64,000 nucleotides of DNA from Chitinibacter sp046530675. Its GTDB lineage: Bacteria > Pseudomonadota > Gammaproteobacteria > Burkholderiales > Chitinibacteraceae. This document shows, piece after piece, positions 9,300-18,352 of the stretch. The number at the start of each line of letters is the position of its first letter. Positions within the stretch are counted from its first letter, which is position 1. A program made the translations under genes and the position numbers. A model generated the notes under the pieces. The model worked only from the letters and a program-made list of their open reading frames with translations, ran no database searches and had not been told where the DNA came from. The stretch spans positions 2,914,001-2,978,000 of the forward strand of contig NZ_CP172558.1 in assembly GCF_046530675.1 (NCBI RefSeq), written 5' to 3'.

Positions 9300-10052
9300 A
9301 TGCCAATACAACGTCAAGAACTAGAAAATTATATCGAACAATTGCTTACAACGGGGCAATTCAAAGATTATGCCCCCAACGGGTTACAGATTGAAGGTCG
9401 GGCACAGATCAGCAAGATCGTCACCGGGGTGACCGCATCACTGGCATTAATCGAAGCGGCCATCAAACTGAACGCTGATACTATTTTGGTACATCATGGC
9501 TACTTCTGGAAAGGTGAGGCTGCCGCGATTGTGCGAACCAAGAAACAGCGTATCGCCAAATTACTGTTAAATGACATTAATTTATTTGCTTACCATCTAC
9601 CACTTGATGCACATGAAAGCCTGGGAAACAATGCCCAGCTAGCTCAAAAGCTCGGACTAATCCCGACGGGTCGTTTTGGCGAACAGGATCTGGCCTGGCG
9701 TGGCGAGTTGCCAGTTCCCATGTCACTGGAAACGTTTAGCCAGCACATCGGAATCCAGCTACAGCGCACGCCCTTAACCATAGGCGACTTAAGCAAACCA
9801 GTCAGAAATATTGCCTGGTGCACAGGCGGCGCCCAAAGCTACTTCCGCGAAGCGAGCGAATTGGATATCGATTGTTATATCACTGGCGAAGCCTCTGAAT
9901 TTGTGACACATCTGGCCAGAGAAAGCGGCGTTGCATTTATCGCTGCCGGACACCACGCAACCGAACGCTATGGTATCGCGGCACTCGGTCAACACCTCGC
10001 TCAGTCCTTTGAGCTTGAGCACATCCATCTTGATCTGGATAACCCTGTATGA
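9300..10052 (+). CDS. Nif3-like dinuclear metal centre protein
   Basis: 250-residue member of the Nif3/YbgI family, hexameric proteins with a two-metal site; E. coli YbgI is proposed to act on GTP cyclohydrolase or nucleotide substrates but the role is unsettled. Metal-binding motifs seen: ILVHHGYFW, HLPLDAH and the C-terminal AAGHHATERYG. The open frame continues far upstream, but the family N-terminus MPIQRQELENYIEQLL begins at ATG 9300, just outside the divergent protease start. Its TGA overlaps the next ATG by 4 nt. Confidence 0.92.
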   Translation: MPIQRQELENYIEQLLTTGQFKDYAPNGLQIEGRAQISKIVTGVTASLALIEAAIKLNADTILVHHGYFWKGEAAAIVRTKKQRIAKLLLNDINLFAYHLPLDAHESLGNNAQLAQKLGLIPTGRFGEQDLAWRGELPVPMSLETFSQHIGIQLQRTPLTIGDLSKPVRNIAWCTGGAQSYFREASELDIDCYITGEASEFVTHLARESGVAFIAAGHHATERYGIAALGQHLAQSFELEHIHLDLDNPV

Positions 10053-10486
10053 AATCTGTTTTCACATGGCTTTTTAACATCACCGCCCTAGCGCTTCTCG
10101 CGGCCTGTAGCAACACACCTCAAAAAGCTGCGGTAGACGCAAAAACTGTCGTAAACACGCAACCCGCACTCCCCGGTGTTCTGATTATCGGCCGCAGCAC
10201 CAAGGTGGTGATGGAAGAAATCATTCGCTTTCGCAATAGCAAAGGAATGAAACTTCGCCTGCGCAATGCCAACCAGCTCGAATTTACGACCCCTGTGAGC
10301 AAGGCCAACATTCCAACCGAAGCACGGATTCAATACATATTCACCCAATCGACGCAGGGCTGGCTTTTAACCGCACAGGTTTTTCAGATCAGCCATCCGG
10401 GAACAAAAAGCGAGAGAAGTGAAAATATTACGGAACATGTACGGGATAAATTAAATGAAGAATTGTCACGTTACACGCGCAATTAA
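10049..10486 (+). CDS. Small predicted lipoprotein, function unknown
   Basis: 145 residues. The N-terminal signal has a lipobox LLAAC with the lipidated Cys at 19, so it should be anchored in a membrane facing the periplasm. The rest is a small alpha/beta-looking domain with IIGRSTKVVMEEIIRF; I do not recognise the family. Its ATGA start overlaps the stop of the Nif3-like gene, so the two are co-translated. The next gene is the bc1 operon, 129 nt away. Confidence 0.75.
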   Translation: MKSVFTWLFNITALALLAACSNTPQKAAVDAKTVVNTQPALPGVLIIGRSTKVVMEEIIRFRNSKGMKLRLRNANQLEFTTPVSKANIPTEARIQYIFTQSTQGWLLTAQVFQISHPGTKSERSENITEHVRDKLNEELSRYTRN

Positions 10487-10615
10487 AACGCTTTTTTGAC
10501 TTTATTTATCAAAAGCGCCAAGAAGACCCCCTAGAATGCTTTAAGTTCCATGCGGCTTTCGGGTAGAATTTGGCGGTTTAAGATTATTGCGTTCCTACAA
10601 ATCAGGGATTGGGTT

Positions 10616-11200
10616 ATGAGTGAGCAGCAAGTAGATAATAGCAAACGGCGATTTCTAGTTATCGCCTCAAGCGCGGTGGGTGCAGTTGCGACAGCGGGGG
10701 TTGCAATCCCTTTTGTCGCCAGTTTCTTCCCGTCAGAACGCGCCAAAGCGGCAGGAGCACCAGTCGAGGTAGACATCAGTAAACTCGAGCCGGGTCAAAA
10801 AATCACGGTTGAATGGCGGGGCAAACCGGTGTGGGTAGTTAATCGCACTCCGGAAATGCTGAAAAATCTGGCCAAAAATGACCCGAAACTGCTTGACCCG
10901 AAATCGGACTCCAGCGAACAACCAGAGTATTGCCATAATGCGACCCGATCAATCAAGCCTGAAGTCTGGGTTGCAACTGGCGTGTGCACTCACTTGGGCT
11001 GCTCGCCAACCTTCCGTCCTGACTTGGCTCCTGCCGACTTAGGCGCGGACTGGGTGGGCGGTTTTTATTGCCCTTGCCATGGCTCCAAGTTCGACCTGGC
11101 TGGCCGCGTTTTCTCAGGCGTACCAGCACCGATCAACTTGGTCATCCCTCCACATAAATACATCTCCGACACGACGATTCTGGTCGGTGAAGACAAATAA
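10616..11200 (+). CDS. petA: Ubiquinol-cytochrome c reductase Rieske iron-sulfur subunit PetA
   Basis: 194-residue Rieske protein of the bc1 complex, carrying electrons from ubiquinol at the Qo site to cytochrome c1. A twin-arginine-type N-terminus (KRRFLVIASSA) leads into one membrane helix (about 12-37). The 2Fe-2S boxes are CTHLGC (Cys124, His126, Cys129) and CPCHGS (Cys152, Cys154, His155). The frame is open upstream, but ATG 10616 gives the standard N-terminus MSEQQVDNSKRRF. First gene of petABC, 11 nt before petB. Confidence 0.97.
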   Translation: MSEQQVDNSKRRFLVIASSAVGAVATAGVAIPFVASFFPSERAKAAGAPVEVDISKLEPGQKITVEWRGKPVWVVNRTPEMLKNLAKNDPKLLDPKSDSSEQPEYCHNATRSIKPEVWVATGVCTHLGCSPTFRPDLAPADLGADWVGGFYCPCHGSKFDLAGRVFSGVPAPINLVIPPHKYISDTTILVGEDK

Positions 11201-11211
11201 GGGGCTAAGTC

Positions 11212-12723
11212 ATGAGCAATCAACTGCAAGCTTTGCCTGAAAAGGTTCTCAACTGGGTTGATGAGCGTTTCCCGCTCACCAGCACCTGGAAAGCACACGT
11301 TTCCGAATATTACGCACCGAAAAACTTTAACTTCTGGTACTTCTTCGGTTCATTGGCCATGCTGGTTCTGGTTATCCAGATCGTCACCGGCATTTTCCTG
11401 ACCATGAACTACAAACCCGATGGCAACCTGATTCCCGGCACCAATATTTCGGTCGCCTTTGCTTCGGTTGAATACATCATGCGCGACGTCGCAGGTGGCT
11501 GGATTATCCGCTACATGCACTCGACCGGCGCTTCGATGTTCTTCGTCGTCGTTTACCTGCATATGTTCCGTGGACTGATTTACGGCTCATACAAGCAACC
11601 ACGCGAACTGGTTTGGGTTTTCGGCACGCTGATTTTCCTGATCTTGATGGCTGAAGCTTTCCTCGGCTACTTGTTGCCTTGGGGCCAGATGTCATTCTGG
11701 GGTGCGCAGGTGATTGTGAACTTGTTCGCATCGATTCCTGTAATCGGCCCAGATTTGTCAGTCCTGATTCGTGGTGACTTCGTGGTATCGGATGCCACAC
11801 TGAACCGCTTCTTTGCATTGCACGTGATTGCCGTACCACTGGTCTTGCTGGCTTTGGTGGTCGCTCACTTGGTGGCCTTGCACGAAGTGGGCTCTAATAA
11901 CCCGGACGGCGTTGAGATCAAGAAAAACAAAGATCCGGTTACGCACATTCCATTAGATGGCATCCCATTCCACCCTTATTACACCGTCAAAGACATTCTC
12001 GGTGTATCGGTATTCCTCGCGGTATTCTGCGCAATCCTGTTCTTCGCGCCAGAGATGGGCGGCTTCTTCCTTGAACACCCGAACTTTGACCCGGCAGATG
12101 CCCTGAAAACACCACCGCACATTGCGCCGGTTTGGTATTTCACGCCGTTCTATGCCATTTTGCGCGCAATTCCATCGCTGCTTGGCACGCAAGTCTGGGG
12201 GGTATTGGGCATGGGTGCTGGTGTCGTTGTGATTGCTTTCTTGCCATGGCTTGATCGCTCACCCGTCAAATCTGTGCGCTATCGCGGTTCACGCTTCAAA
12301 ACCATGTTGATTTTGTTCATCATCGCATTTATCGGCCTGGGTATTTTGGGAGCAAAACCAAGTACCAATATTCGCGCAGACATTTCCAAAGTGCTCACCG
12401 TCGTTTATTTCTCGTTCTTCTTGACCATGCCTCTGTATACACAGGTGCTGAGCCAAGCAGCACGTAAACTATCGACCGCCATCGTTGCGGCAATCATGGT
12501 GGCTGCATTTTTTCTTCTGCAAATTGGCTCACTTTTTGGTGTGCTGGCCTATCTTGCTTCGGCCATCGCGATCCTGTGGGTCATTTATAACGATGCCGAA
12601 GATAAGGGCATTGTACCGGTACCAGAGCGTGTTACTTTCTCGACCGGAAAGCAGCAAGCCATGTTCCTCGTGTACGCGACCATCGCAATTGTTGGCGCTT
12701 ACCTGTTCGGCACACTTATTTAA
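11212..12723 (+). CDS. petB: Cytochrome b subunit of the bc1 complex PetB, C-terminally enlarged
   Basis: 503-residue cytochrome b with two b hemes and the Qo and Qi quinone sites. The heme-helix histidines (YMHSTGASMF and LHVIAVPLVLLALVVAHL regions) and the Qo motif, here PVWY in place of PEWY (IAPVWYFTPFYAILRA), are visible. Bacterial cytochrome b is usually about 400-450 residues. Here residues about 410-503 add roughly three more hydrophobic helices, with the segment PVPERVTF, normally close to the end, pushed downstream of two of them. Middle gene of petABC, followed by AAGGAG and petC. Confidence 0.95.
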   Translation: MSNQLQALPEKVLNWVDERFPLTSTWKAHVSEYYAPKNFNFWYFFGSLAMLVLVIQIVTGIFLTMNYKPDGNLIPGTNISVAFASVEYIMRDVAGGWIIRYMHSTGASMFFVVVYLHMFRGLIYGSYKQPRELVWVFGTLIFLILMAEAFLGYLLPWGQMSFWGAQVIVNLFASIPVIGPDLSVLIRGDFVVSDATLNRFFALHVIAVPLVLLALVVAHLVALHEVGSNNPDGVEIKKNKDPVTHIPLDGIPFHPYYTVKDILGVSVFLAVFCAILFFAPEMGGFFLEHPNFDPADALKTPPHIAPVWYFTPFYAILRAIPSLLGTQVWGVLGMGAGVVVIAFLPWLDRSPVKSVRYRGSRFKTMLILFIIAFIGLGILGAKPSTNIRADISKVLTVVYFSFFLTMPLYTQVLSQAARKLSTAIVAAIMVAAFFLLQIGSLFGVLAYLASAIAILWVIYNDAEDKGIVPVPERVTFSTGKQQAMFLVYATIAIVGAYLFGTLI

Positions 12724-12733
12724 GGAGACAGCC

Positions 12734-13492
12734 ATGAAAAAAACGATTGCTAGCCTCCTCGCTTTCGCCTCGTTAGCGCTAGCCGGTCAAAGCCAGGCCA
12801 GTAGCGAAGGCATCCATCTGGATAAAGCGCCGATTGACCCGACCAATGTCGAAAGCATTCAGCGCGGCGCACAGACTTTTGTCAATTACTGCCTGTCATG
12901 TCACGGCGCTGCTGTAATGCGTTACAACCGCCTGCAGGACATCGGCCTGACCGAAGCGCAAATCAAAGCCAATCTGATGTTCCCGACCGATAAAGTCGGT
13001 GATCAAATGAAAGTGGCGATGGCTGCCAAAGATGGCAAAGCCTGGTTTGGCGCAACACCACCCGATCTGAGCCTGATCGCACGTTCACGTGGAACAGACT
13101 GGCTGTATAGCTATCTGCGCTCGTTCTACCGCGATGACACACGCCCTACCGGCTGGAACAATCTGGTCTTTGATAAAGTCGGCATGCCGCATGTTCTGTG
13201 GGAATTGCAAGGCGAGCAAATACTGGAAGTTAAAGGTGAAGGTGAGCATGCTGAGAAAGCGCTCAAGCTGGTTAAACCAGGCACACTGACTCGTGGCGGC
13301 GAAAACGGTCAGTATGACAATCATGAGTTCGACCAGCGCGTCGGCGATTTGGTGAACTACCTGTCATATATGGCAGAACCAGCCCAGGTGAAACGCGAAC
13401 AAATCGGTTACGGCGTACTGCTGTTCCTGATTTTGTTCCTGATTCCAGTAACTTATTTGCTGAAAAAAGAATACTGGCGCGATATTCATTAA
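12734..13492 (+). CDS. petC: Cytochrome c1 PetC
   Basis: 252-residue cytochrome c1 of the bc1 complex, passing electrons from the Rieske protein to soluble or membrane cytochrome c. Cleavable signal peptide (1-23, ending GQSQAS), heme c site CLSCH (Cys53, Cys56, His57), and a C-terminal membrane anchor (GVLLFLILFLIPVTYLL) ending KKEYWRDIH. The AAGGAG site 7 nt before ATG 12734 fixes the start over the longer open frame that overlaps petB. A strong terminator follows. Confidence 0.96.
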   Translation: MKKTIASLLAFASLALAGQSQASSEGIHLDKAPIDPTNVESIQRGAQTFVNYCLSCHGAAVMRYNRLQDIGLTEAQIKANLMFPTDKVGDQMKVAMAAKDGKAWFGATPPDLSLIARSRGTDWLYSYLRSFYRDDTRPTGWNNLVFDKVGMPHVLWELQGEQILEVKGEGEHAEKALKLVKPGTLTRGGENGQYDNHEFDQRVGDLVNYLSYMAEPAQVKREQIGYGVLLFLILFLIPVTYLLKKEYWRDIH

Positions 13493-13514
13493 TCAGGCAG
13501 ATTCAATCAAAACG

Positions 13515-13541
13515 AAAAAGGGCGGATTTTCCGCCCTTTTT
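13515..13541 (+). terminator. Terminator after petC
   Basis: 11-bp stem AAAAAGGGCGG / CCGCCCTTTTT, 5-nt loop, ending in a T-run; 23 nt after the petC stop. Confidence 0.9.
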
Positions 13542-13554
13542 TATTACCCACACC

Positions 13555-13603
13555 CGGTATCTTCATCAGCAGCCCATCCAATATACCCTTCAGTCATATA
13601 CCC
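13555..13603. repeat. 49-bp ATACCC-ended repeat, copy C
   Basis: Begins CGGTATCTTC and ends CATATACCC, exactly 49 bp, with a second ATATACCC inside. It lies between the petC terminator and the sspA promoter region. Confidence 0.55.
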
Positions 13604-13673
13604 CTCCTTTCACGATCAAGCCAAAATCACAATTTCTTATTAACAATCAATAACTTATCAGAGTTTTAATGGC

Positions 13674-13688
13674 TATTGCAGTGCAATA
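13674..13688. promoter_or_regulatory. Palindrome over the likely sspA promoter
   Basis: Perfect 7-1-7 palindrome TATTGCA-G-TGCAATA, 45 nt before the sspA start. A -10-like TACAAT lies at 13693-13698, so the palindrome would fall in the -35/-10 spacer. The protein that binds it is unknown. Confidence 0.45.
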
Positions 13689-13733
13689 TCATTACAATTG
13701 CGGCTTACGCAAACCAACAAGGATCAACACGCC

Positions 13734-14339
13734 ATGATGAAGTTGTACTCTGGTACTTCCTGCCCATTTAGCCACCGTTGCCGCATCGTGCTATTTGAAA
13801 AAGGCATGGACTTTGAAATTCTCGACGTGGATATTCATAGCAAACCGGAAGATCTGGCGATCATGAACCCGTACAATGAAGTGCCGGTTCTCGTTGAGCG
13901 CGATCTGCAATTGTATGAATCAAACATCATCAACGAATATATTGACGAACGCTTCCCGCATCCGCAATTGATGCCAGCCGATCCGGTGATGCGCGCCCGC
14001 GCCCGCCTGATGCTGTTCAATCTGGAGCGTGAGTTATTTATCCACGTCAAAACGCTGGAAGATTCAAGCTCGAAAAAAACGGCACTCGAAGCCGCGCGCG
14101 TCGCAATCCGCGACAGCCTGACGCAAATCGCACCGATTTTCACCAAGCAAAAATACATGCTGGGCGAAGAATTCTCGATGCTCGACGTGGCCATTGCGCC
14201 ATTGCTGTGGCGCTTCGAACATTACGGCATCGAAGTCACCAAAGGCTTGGTTCCAGTGATGAAATATGCCGAACGCCTGTTCAGCCGCGAAGCTTTTATC
14301 GAATCGCTGACTGCGAATGAAAAAGCAATGCGCAAATAA
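13734..14339 (+). CDS. sspA: Stringent starvation protein A SspA
   Basis: 201-residue glutathione-S-transferase-fold protein without expected GST activity. It associates with RNA polymerase and adjusts transcription in stationary phase and acid stress. N-terminal thioredoxin-like part MMKLYSGTSCPFSHRCRIVL and the helical C-terminal domain are complete. Two ATGs are adjacent (13734, 13737); AAGGA at 13719-13723 gives the better spacing to the first. It follows petABC and precedes sspB, the usual betaproteobacterial order. Confidence 0.95.
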   Translation: MMKLYSGTSCPFSHRCRIVLFEKGMDFEILDVDIHSKPEDLAIMNPYNEVPVLVERDLQLYESNIINEYIDERFPHPQLMPADPVMRARARLMLFNLERELFIHVKTLEDSSSKKTALEAARVAIRDSLTQIAPIFTKQKYMLGEEFSMLDVAIAPLLWRFEHYGIEVTKGLVPVMKYAERLFSREAFIESLTANEKAMRK

Positions 14340-14363
14340 GCGACAAAATAGCCACACTTTAAT

Positions 14364-14385
14364 GACCTCGCTTGCGGGGTCTTTT
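14364..14385 (+). terminator. Terminator after sspA
   Basis: Stem GACCTCG / CGGGGTC with one G-T pair and a CTTG loop, followed by TTTTGTTGT; 24 nt after the sspA stop. Confidence 0.75.
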
Positions 14386-14461
14386 GTTGTAAGCGGCGGA
14401 TTTAGCTCGAATCGCTGTAAGCCTGCTACAATCGTTATTATTCTTTCCCGCGGGGCCGACC

Positions 14462-14884
14462 ATGCAAACTGTATCGACCAAACCGTATTTATTGCGCGCC
14501 ATTCACGAATGGTGCTCGGATCAAGGCTTTACGCCCTACCTCGTCGTTGCGGTACGCGGCAAAATGCTGGTGCCGATGGAATACGTCAAAAACAATGAAA
14601 TCGTTCTCAACGTCAGCTACAACGCCTGCCGCAATCTGGTGATTGCCAACGATTTCATTACTTTCTCAGCCCGCTTTAATGGCGTTTCCCGCGACATTGA
14701 AATTCCAGTCGGTGCCGTGATCTCGATTTTCGCCCGCGAAAGCGGTGAAGGAATGGGATTTGAATACGAAGGCAATGAAACGAGCGGCGATCCTGCCAGC
14801 GCACCGGAATCGTCAAACAACGAACCACCAACTGATGAACCGCCCCGCCCAAGTGGCCGTCCGCAACTGCGCGTCGTGAAATAA
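14462..14884 (+). CDS. sspB: ClpXP specificity-enhancing factor SspB
   Basis: 140-residue adaptor that delivers ssrA-tagged stalled proteins to the ClpXP protease. The folded tag-binding domain covers about 1-108 (KPYLLRAIHEWCSDQGFTPY). A flexible acidic/proline linker follows. The last residues, RPQLRVVK, match the ClpX-binding tail of the family. Length is slightly below the E. coli protein. It is separated from sspA by a terminator, so it probably has its own promoter in 14386-14461. Confidence 0.95.
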   Translation: MQTVSTKPYLLRAIHEWCSDQGFTPYLVVAVRGKMLVPMEYVKNNEIVLNVSYNACRNLVIANDFITFSARFNGVSRDIEIPVGAVISIFARESGEGMGFEYEGNETSGDPASAPESSNNEPPTDEPPRPSGRPQLRVVK

Positions 14885-14900
14885 GCCCAGCATCGTCTGG

Positions 14901-14936
14901 ACGATAAAAAACCCGCAGCAGCGGGTTTTTTATCGT
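14901..14936. terminator. Bidirectional terminator between sspB and methyltransferase gene
   Basis: Perfect 16-bp inverted repeat (ACGATAAAAAACCCGC and its complement) around an AGCA loop. T-runs on both strands suit the convergent genes. Confidence 0.9.
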
Positions 14937-14956
14937 CCATCAGGATAGTCTTGGCC

Positions 14957-16294
14957 TTATTCGGCAGCCTCGTCTTCTTCTGACAGCATCGCAGATTCTT
15001 CCTGAGCCTTGGCTTTTTCGACCGTTACGCGCTGCATTACTGCGGCGAAAAAGGCATCAGTTTGATGCTGTTGTGGTGTCAATTGCAAAAACTCATCATT
15101 CAATGCAATTTCAACGCGCTCCTTGGCGAGCAATTCGCGCGCGTCGAGCAATTGAAAATCGGGATGAGCCACTAGAAACTCGTTCACAATGTCCTGATTT
15201 TCGCTACGCAGAAAACTGCACGTCGCATACACCAAACGGCCACCATTTTTGACCAGGCGTGCGGCCGACTTCAAAATTGCACGCTGTTTATCATTCAACT
15301 CGGCGACACTTTGCGCAGTTTGCCGCATTTTCAAATCCGGATTACGCCGCAAAGTCCCCATGCCTGAACACGGCGAATCGACCAACACGACGTCCATTTT
15401 TCCAGCCAGACGTTTGATTTTCTGGTCGGTTTCTGAGGCAATCAACTGTGGATTGACATTCGACAAACCAGAGCGCGCCAGACGCGGCTTCAGATTGGCC
15501 AGCCGTTTTTCCGACACGTCAAACGCGTACAAACGCCCGGTATTTTGCATCATTGCCCCCAGCAGCAGCGTTTTTCCGCCCGCGCCAGCACAGAAATCTG
15601 TGACCATCTGGCCGCGCTTCACGCCGGACAACAGACCAAGCAACTGGCTGCCTTCGTCCTGCACTTCAACCCGGCCTTCGATAAAGCATTTGTATTTATT
15701 GATTGCAGGTTTGCCTTCAACGCGCAGGCCCCAGGGCGAATATGGCGTTGGCGTCGTATTGATGTCACCAGCGGCTTTGAGTTCAGCAGCAACTGCTTCG
15801 CGCTTAGCTTTAATGCTATTGACGCGCACATCCAGTGGCGCGGGTTGCAACATGGCCAAACCCATGGCCAGAATCTGTTCTTCACTCTGGCCTTCGGCCA
15901 GCATTGCATCAACCAACCACTGGGGTATAGCCGCACGAACATTGAGTGGCGCGTCACGTAGCGCCATACCCTTCATCGCTCCGGCACGCTCCTTGTCTTC
16001 ATCGGTAAATACCGACGGCAACTCGCGGACATTCAGATGCTTGATGCGCGTAAAGTACGCCAGCAGTAATTCACGCGTACTGGCCAGCTTGCCCTCGGTA
16101 CTACCGGCCAGCCATTCGAGTTGTGGCAGGTGACGCAAAATGCCAAAAACGGTTTCGGCAATCATCGCCCTGTCTTTGGGTCCCAGATCCTTGTTTTCCC
16201 GAAAATGCCGCGAAACGACGGCGTCAGCCGGGGCATTAAAGCCCAGCGCCGAATTCAGAATGTCCAATGTGGCTGATAATTGCTTTGGTGTCAT
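14957..16294 (-). CDS. RsmB/NOP-family RNA cytosine-C5 methyltransferase
   Basis: 445-residue SAM-dependent RNA m5C methyltransferase. A helical NusB-like N-terminus (SATLDILNSALGF) precedes the catalytic domain with the SAM loop DFCAGAGGKTLLL and the two cysteine motifs DSPCSGMGTLRR and YATCSF. By family its substrate is 16S rRNA, but the exact site cannot be told from sequence. The open frame extends to 16438, overlapping the neighbouring gene; ATG 16294 has a good AAAGAGAG ribosome site and the family N-terminus. The C-terminal tail is acidic (LSEEDEAAE). Confidence 0.92.
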   Translation of the reverse strand: MTPKQLSATLDILNSALGFNAPADAVVSRHFRENKDLGPKDRAMIAETVFGILRHLPQLEWLAGSTEGKLASTRELLLAYFTRIKHLNVRELPSVFTDEDKERAGAMKGMALRDAPLNVRAAIPQWLVDAMLAEGQSEEQILAMGLAMLQPAPLDVRVNSIKAKREAVAAELKAAGDINTTPTPYSPWGLRVEGKPAINKYKCFIEGRVEVQDEGSQLLGLLSGVKRGQMVTDFCAGAGGKTLLLGAMMQNTGRLYAFDVSEKRLANLKPRLARSGLSNVNPQLIASETDQKIKRLAGKMDVVLVDSPCSGMGTLRRNPDLKMRQTAQSVAELNDKQRAILKSAARLVKNGGRLVYATCSFLRSENQDIVNEFLVAHPDFQLLDARELLAKERVEIALNDEFLQLTPQQHQTDAFFAAVMQRVTVEKAKAQEESAMLSEEDEAAE

Positions 16295-16376
16295 CAAATA
16301 CTCTCTTTTATTCAATCGCCCCATCGTACACCATCGCAGATGGCAAAGATCGGGCATTAATACCTCAAGGTCTACG

Positions 16377-17618
16377 CTATGGTCTGCGTGCGCCCTGCTT
16401 GTTCGGATCAACCCATTCCAGTACTTTTTTGTCGTCAAGACTTAGATTGTAGGCCGATAAATCATAACTACCATCTTTGCCCAAATTGAGCACCATACGA
16501 ACCGGCACATTATTCCAGTCTGGCGCCAGCCAGAAATCAACCTGCCTGTCACCGGCTCTGGAACTCATCAGCAAGGCGGTAATTTCTTTTCCGCCGACCC
16601 TGATCTGGGCTTCGCCTTTTAATTCGAACTGCACCTCAGGGTAACGTTTCCGACCAGAAAACATCGACATTTCATAGCGCGGCTGCGAGCCGCCCATCAA
16701 AGCCAGATGCAAAGCCGCCGACAATAAATCCTGATCTCCGGCCTCGAAAGGTTCGATTTTTTGCTGAGCGCCTTCGGCTAGCGTCACTTCATGCTTTTCC
16801 CAATCAAAACGCACCTCATATTTGGGTGTTTCAAACTGCTTGCGGTATTCAATAAAAACTTCCGGCATCACCCCATGCTTATCCACCTGACCACGGCTAA
16901 TGAAGCGCCGTGCATTGCCCGGAATTGGCACATCCAGCTGCAACTCGTAACGACCAGCCGACAACTTCCAGTTCAGGTAAGCCGGAATGCCGAAATAGCG
17001 ATATTCCATTTTGATTTCACGCGGAAACCGCTTGGCGGCAGCCCGATCAATTTTGGTCGCCAGCGCTTCGCCCGAAACACGCCGCGCCCGCGAAGCAACA
17101 CTCGCCTCCGGCGAAGCAGAGGCCAGCGCGGCCACTTTGCTTGCCGCTTCGGAGGCAATCATGGCGCTGGCAACCATGGTTCCGCTGGAAACACTCGGCT
17201 CGGCAGCGGGCTGACTTGCTTCGCTGGCAATGACCGCCCGAGGAGCGCTCGCCTTGGCGTGCTTGACTGAGCTGGCTCGAACACGTTTGGGTCTGCTGGT
17301 GTTCAGGTCGACGTCTTTGGGTTGCAAAAACACCTGCTGTTTTTCAACTGGTTTCACATTGGCCAATTCAGCCGGTGCTTCATGCTCGTCGAGCACCTGA
17401 CTGGCCAGTTTACGCTGGGTTTTGTTCAATACCGGATCATCAATCTGGCTAAACATCAGCCAGTTATAAACCGGTTCGGCAAGCAGTGATCCCAGATGCA
17501 GTACCAAGGACAACAGCAGCGCCCACCAGACATACTTGTGCAAACCCCAAAAACCCCTCGCATGCCATGGCGATGGCGTCTGGCTCCCCGGAGTTGCTTC
17601 AGTATGTTCTTGTTTCAT
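16377..17618 (-). CDS. DUF3108 domain membrane-anchored protein
   Basis: 413 residues. One N-terminal membrane helix (about 28-48, YVWWALLLSLVLHLGSLLAE), then a long alanine/serine-rich linker (about 100-190) and a C-terminal DUF3108 domain (about 200-405). DUF3108 proteins are predicted periplasmic beta-rich proteins of unknown function, found near purN in several betaproteobacteria. It starts directly after purN (2 nt gap), so the two are likely one transcript. The linker is repetitive in composition, with ASEAS-type runs. Confidence 0.85.
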   Translation of the reverse strand: MKQEHTEATPGSQTPSPWHARGFWGLHKYVWWALLLSLVLHLGSLLAEPVYNWLMFSQIDDPVLNKTQRKLASQVLDEHEAPAELANVKPVEKQQVFLQPKDVDLNTSRPKRVRASSVKHAKASAPRAVIASEASQPAAEPSVSSGTMVASAMIASEAASKVAALASASPEASVASRARRVSGEALATKIDRAAAKRFPREIKMEYRYFGIPAYLNWKLSAGRYELQLDVPIPGNARRFISRGQVDKHGVMPEVFIEYRKQFETPKYEVRFDWEKHEVTLAEGAQQKIEPFEAGDQDLLSAALHLALMGGSQPRYEMSMFSGRKRYPEVQFELKGEAQIRVGGKEITALLMSSRAGDRQVDFWLAPDWNNVPVRMVLNLGKDGSYDLSAYNLSLDDKKVLEWVDPNKQGARRP

Positions 17619-17620
17619 TT

Positions 17621-18259
17621 TCAGAATGAAGGCGATCGCAAAAAGGCATCAGTATTCGCAGCAGCCTTGATCGAGACTTTACTGTCAATCAGCTGCAATT
17701 GATCCGCAACAAACCAGGCTACAGCCTGCGGATAAAGCTGATGTTCCTGCACCAGAATACGCGCCGCCAACGCACCAGCCGTATCATGATCGAGTACTGG
17801 CACGGCGGCCTGAGCAATAATTGGTCCGTGATCGAGCTCGGCAGTCACAAAATGTACCGTGCAACCGGCCAGTTTGACGCCTTCGTCGATCGCACGCTGA
17901 TGCGTATTCAAGCCGGTAAACGCCGGCAACAGCGATGGATGGACATTGATCAGACGATTTTCATAATGATTCACAAAATCGGCAGTCAAAATCCGCATAA
18001 ACCCCGCCAGCACAAGTAAGTCAGGTGCATAGCCATCAATCAGATCAATCAGCGCAGCGTCGAAGCTTTCCCGGCTGGCAAACTGCTTATGATCAAGTAC
18101 CGCAGTGCGAATCCCACGCTCGGCTGCCCAGGCCAAACCGGCCGCGTCGGGGCGATTGGAAATCACTGCCGCGATATTCGCTCCGGCAATTTGAGCATTC
18201 ACAATCGCCTGCATATTGCTGCCACGACCGGAAATCAGAATCACTACATTCTTCATCAC
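17621..18259 (-). CDS. purN: Phosphoribosylglycinamide formyltransferase PurN
   Basis: 212-residue GAR transformylase, third step of purine synthesis, using 10-formyl-tetrahydrofolate. P-loop GRGSNMQAI at 11-19 and the catalytic residues Asn106, His108 (INVHPSLLPAF) and Asp144 (ELDHGPII) all line up with E. coli numbering when the first of two adjacent ATGs is used. Upstream is a 49-bp repeat and the purM terminator, so purN is probably transcribed separately from purM. Confidence 0.95.
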   Translation of the reverse strand: MMKNVVILISGRGSNMQAIVNAQIAGANIAAVISNRPDAAGLAWAAERGIRTAVLDHKQFASRESFDAALIDLIDGYAPDLLVLAGFMRILTADFVNHYENRLINVHPSLLPAFTGLNTHQRAIDEGVKLAGCTVHFVTAELDHGPIIAQAAVPVLDHDTAGALAARILVQEHQLYPQAVAWFVADQLQLIDSKVSIKAAANTDAFLRSPSF

Positions 18260-18270
18260 ACACCTACACA

Positions 18271-18319
18271 GGGTATTGCCACGCAGCCATTTTTAAATAT
18301 AGGCTACGAAGCAATACCC
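18271..18319. repeat. 49-bp ATACCC-ended repeat, copy D (most symmetrical ends)
   Basis: Outer arms GGGTATTGC / GCAATACCC are a perfect 9-bp inverted repeat. An inner AGCC/GGCT pair can extend the stem around an A+T-rich centre. It sits between the purM terminator and the purN start, 11 nt from the latter. Confidence 0.8.
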
Positions 18320-18352
18320 AAGATCAATTTTCACCACGATCAAAAACAAAAA

